Shown here piece by piece: positions 62,290 to 64,000 of a DNA stretch of 64,000 nucleotides (the stretch's first letter is position 1; each line of letters begins with the position of its first letter). Origin of the DNA: Dokdonia sp. Dokd-P16 (GTDB lineage Bacteria > Bacteroidota > Bacteroidia > Flavobacteriales > Flavobacteriaceae); NCBI RefSeq assembly GCF_003095655.1, contig NZ_CP029151.1, forward strand, positions 1,301,001 through 1,365,000, given 5' to 3'. The notes below the pieces were generated by a model that saw only the letters and a program-made list of their open reading frames with translations, had not been told where the DNA came from and did no database searches. Made by a program: the position numbers and the translations under genes.

Positions 62290-63111
62290 TTATTTATGTT
62301 TCTTTTTCATCCAGCGACGCACAAAAAAAGCGCTTATACTTAACAAGATAAGAAATGGCCAAAGATGCAACAAACCTAAAAAGAATACCGAAACACCGTT
62401 CCAGCCACTTTTAAGGGCATTAATCATTTTTGAACCATAGGAGTTTGTGACCTTAGTATCCACCTCGTTCTTATAAAAATGGATATTTAGAGTGCTTAAT
62501 GAGACTTGGCTTTCAAGGTATTTGAGTCTTCCTTGCTTTGCTTCTATTTCTTCTCGTATCTCTGCGAGTTCGCGTTCTATCTCTAGCATTTCTTTGACAT
62601 TTTTTGCCTTTGAAAGTAAGTCGATATAACGATCTTCTAGCGCTCGCTTTGCTTTAAGGCGGGCGTTGAGGTCTACAAATTCTTCTGTAACGTCTTTTTG
62701 AGAGATAGTTTTCTCGTCAAAATATGCTACACCTTTTGAAATCTCATCAAGTGCTATCTGGAAGTTACGAGTAGGAACACGTACAGTAAGATTTTGAAAA
62801 ACGCCGCCGTAGCTCTCTTTACCGGAATTATCATTCTGTATGTACCCTTCAGTCTTTTTTATAATATTGAGAATATGTGCGTGCGTTGCCGCCATATCCT
62901 GAGTTTCAAAACGTAGATTTCCTGTTTTGATAATTTTTTGTGTGGTGGCTTGGGCGTTTGGAGCACTTTCTTCGAGTACAATTTCCTCAATCTCCATATC
63001 GTCAAACGCCTCGTATGTTATTCCTGGTTCGCTATTGCTATAAGTACCGGTTTCGGCATTTTCACATGAAATAATGAATAAAAAACTAAGAAGTAGAAGA
63101 AACTGTCGCAT
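62290..63111 (-). CDS. DUF4349 lipoprotein
   Basis: The 273-residue product has a lipoprotein signal ending in LFIISCENA, a periplasmic part with a coiled coil (about residues 150-200), and a C-terminal membrane helix (about 240-265) with a basic tail. It fits DUF4349, whose members occur widely and have no assigned role. Its 5' end overlaps rnpA by 26 bp. Confidence 0.85.
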   Translation of the reverse strand: MRQFLLLLSFLFIISCENAETGTYSNSEPGITYEAFDDMEIEEIVLEESAPNAQATTQKIIKTGNLRFETQDMAATHAHILNIIKKTEGYIQNDNSGKESYGGVFQNLTVRVPTRNFQIALDEISKGVAYFDEKTISQKDVTEEFVDLNARLKAKRALEDRYIDLLSKAKNVKEMLEIERELAEIREEIEAKQGRLKYLESQVSLSTLNIHFYKNEVDTKVTNSYGSKMINALKSGWNGVSVFFLGLLHLWPFLILLSISAFFVRRWMKKKHK

Positions 63112-63469
63112 CGTTAAAACGTTTTATAAGTTTGACCATGGCCTTATGAAGCACTGCTTGAGAGACTTCTTCTTGGCCTGTATATAATATAAGCATCGCA
63201 AATGTCGTGCCTTTTGTATCTATAAGGTCTTTATGTAAACGATAGGACTCTCGCATTAAACGTTTTATGCGATTGCGAGAAACAGCCAACTTAAAATTAC
63301 GCTTGGACACAGAAACTCCAGCTTGTACCACGTAAGCATCAGTAGATAGTGGTGTTTCTATATAAACCATCCTAAGCGGAAAAGACTTCACAGACTTTCC
63401 CTCAATAAAAAGGGTGTCTATCAGTTTTTTAGACTTTAATTTTTCGGCTTTTGGGTAGGTGTGTGGCAT
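63086..63469 (-). CDS. rnpA: Ribonuclease P protein component
   Basis: The 127-residue basic protein has the RNase P signature RNRIKRLMRESYR and an N-terminal KAEKLKSKKLIDTLF. It assists the RNA subunit in trimming tRNA 5' ends. Start at 63469 (MPHTYPK) is preferred; the TTG upstream at 63478 overlaps the promoter. The -7 element lies about 7 nt before the ATG, so the message is nearly leaderless. rpmH, usual neighbour, is not seen here. Confidence 0.92.
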   Translation of the reverse strand: MPHTYPKAEKLKSKKLIDTLFIEGKSVKSFPLRMVYIETPLSTDAYVVQAGVSVSKRNFKLAVSRNRIKRLMRESYRLHKDLIDTKGTTFAMLILYTGQEEVSQAVLHKAMVKLIKRFNDATVSSTS

Positions 63470-63475
63470 TGCGAG

Positions 63476-63483
63476 CAAAGATA
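63476..63483 (-). promoter_or_regulatory. -7 promoter element of rnpA
   Basis: TATCTTTG on the minus strand, 6 nt before the chosen ATG. Confidence 0.45.
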
Positions 63484-63513
63484 ACAGAATTCAAATAGGT
63501 TGTATGATGCTAG

Positions 63514-63530
63514 TACGCTTTCGCGAAAGC
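63514..63530. repeat. Iterated palindrome copy 22, right arm shortened
   Basis: TACGCTTTCGCGAAAGC, in the divergent gap between rnpA and the umuD-like gene. Confidence 0.85.
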
Positions 63531-63581
63531 AAAAAAGCACATAAAATTATGGATAAAATACGTTTAATAGGAATATATCCA

Positions 63582-63589
63582 TAAATTTG
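63582..63589 (+). promoter_or_regulatory. -7 promoter element of the umuD-like gene
   Basis: TAAATTTG, 4 nt before the GTG start; the message would be leaderless or the true start is downstream. Confidence 0.45.
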
Positions 63590-63593
63590 TAGC

Positions 63594-63953
63594 GTGAACG
63601 AACTACAACCTCATAAAATAAAAAGAGCCAAAGAAGATTATGCAGGTAATCGGTCTGTGCAAACGGGTTTTCCCAGTCCAGCAACGCACTATCGCGAGCC
63701 TATGATTGACCTCAATAAAGAGCTCAGTTCTTCTCGAGATGCGACATTTTTTGTACGCGTAAAAGGGGACACATGGAAGGAGTATAATATTCTAGATCAA
63801 GACGTCTTGATTATAGATAGAGCTTTACATCCTAGTCAGGGCAAACTTGCTTTGGTAGTAACTCCAGACGGTTTTGATGTACAGAGAATAGACACCAATA
63901 AAAAGGTAGAACTCTGGGGAATGATAAGCTACATAATTCACAAAGCGGTATGA
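63594..63953 (+). CDS. UmuD-like S24-family protein with altered catalytic residues
   Basis: The 119-residue product aligns with UmuD/LexA-type peptidases: VQTGFPSPATHYREPMIDLNKEL, then ATFFVRVKGDTWKEYNILDQDVLIIDRAL. The nucleophile position, normally GDSM, is GDTW here, and the general-base lysine position (VKKL in UmuD) is VQRI, so self-cleavage may be lost or changed. The gene starts with GTG and its stop overlaps the umuC start (ATGA), so it is translationally coupled to the polymerase gene. Confidence 0.8.
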   Translation: MNELQPHKIKRAKEDYAGNRSVQTGFPSPATHYREPMIDLNKELSSSRDATFFVRVKGDTWKEYNILDQDVLIIDRALHPSQGKLALVVTPDGFDVQRIDTNKKVELWGMISYIIHKAV

Positions 63954-64000
63954 TTGCAATGGTAGATTGTAATAGCTTCTACGCCTCGTGCGAGCAAGTA
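63950..64000 (+). CDS. umuC: Y-family DNA polymerase UmuC, N-terminal end (partial)
   Basis: Only 17 codons lie in the window, with the frame open to the right edge. The peptide DCNSFYASCEQ is the conserved start of Y-family polymerases (metal-binding Asp and the steric-gate FYAS segment). The ATG at 63950 overlaps the umuD-like stop by 4 bp. It encodes the catalytic subunit of a translesion polymerase V-like enzyme. Confidence 0.85.
   Translation, partial: MIAMVDCNSFYASCEQV

Noticed and set aside
2366-63530. The many palindromes as a CRISPR array or attachment sites
   Set aside because: The copies are 0.4-5 kb apart, lie inside housekeeping genes, and no cas gene or integrase is present.

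Overview
The window is about 64 kb of AT-rich chromosome from a marine member of the Flavobacteriaceae; the gene set and the repeated palindrome described below suggest a Dokdonia-like organism. Supporting evidence is the set of Bacteroidota-type families (DUF4837, DUF4254, DUF4175, head-GIN, GlnS/YqeY fusion, PorT-like barrel), the TAnnTTTG -7 promoter element in front of many genes, the lack of strong Shine-Dalgarno sequences, and the flavobacterial neighbourhoods.

Layout. 1-2.4 kb: the end of a phenylacetyl-CoA epoxidase reductase gene (paaE), a small membrane protein, a two-gene ABC module, and a gene-free block of tandem hairpin repeats. 2.4-9.2 kb: nitronate monooxygenase-like protein, heptosyltransferase, DUF4254, two flavobacterial membrane proteins, purD and a CapK-like adenylate-forming enzyme. 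9.2-24 kb: a tightly overlapping minus-strand operon for a Wzx/Wzy-type surface polysaccharide (Gmd and Fcl for GDP-fucose, a UDP-xylose synthase, an initiating phosphosugar transferase, several glycosyltransferases, an acetyltransferase, a methyltransferase, flippase, polymerase/ligase and chain-length protein). 24-35.7 kb: a poorly known protein with a nucleoside-phosphorylase-like C-terminus, GH3, M23 peptidase, TatA, a RelE/ParE toxin-antitoxin pair, lipoproteins, an MltD-like transglycosylase, pgk, holB and an OmpH-like chaperone. 35.7-43.1 kb: three ParB-binding (parS) sites around a methyltransferase gene and mnmG, then ybeY and a very large DUF4175 protein. 43.3-57 kb: gltX, an SPFH protein, a YtxH/holin/DUF6327 stress-type module, glnS, folB, tRNA-Cys, LysE, head-GIN, a GNAT-nitrilase fusion and rnr. 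57.2-58.3 kb: a roughly 900-bp AT-rich region with many DnaA-box-like 9-mers, a candidate chromosome origin. 58.3-64 kb: rpiB, GNAT, a double OmpA-domain protein with an apparent ATT start, ctpA, a DUF4349 lipoprotein, rnpA, and a umuD-like gene overlapping the start of umuC.

The most striking feature is a family of 22 near-identical copies of the palindrome TACGCTTTCGCGAAAGCGTA (core TTTCGCGAAA). They are spread over the whole window at about one per 3 kb, both between genes (9) and inside genes (13). Inside genes the element is usually read as Ala-Phe-Ala-Lys-Ala, so unrelated proteins share that peptide. It behaves like a highly iterated palindrome, comparable in concept to cyanobacterial HIP1, uptake sequences or nucleoid-organiser sites; its function cannot be read from the sequence. 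Together with the parS cluster and the candidate origin, it suggests that this window carries a chromosome-organisation region.
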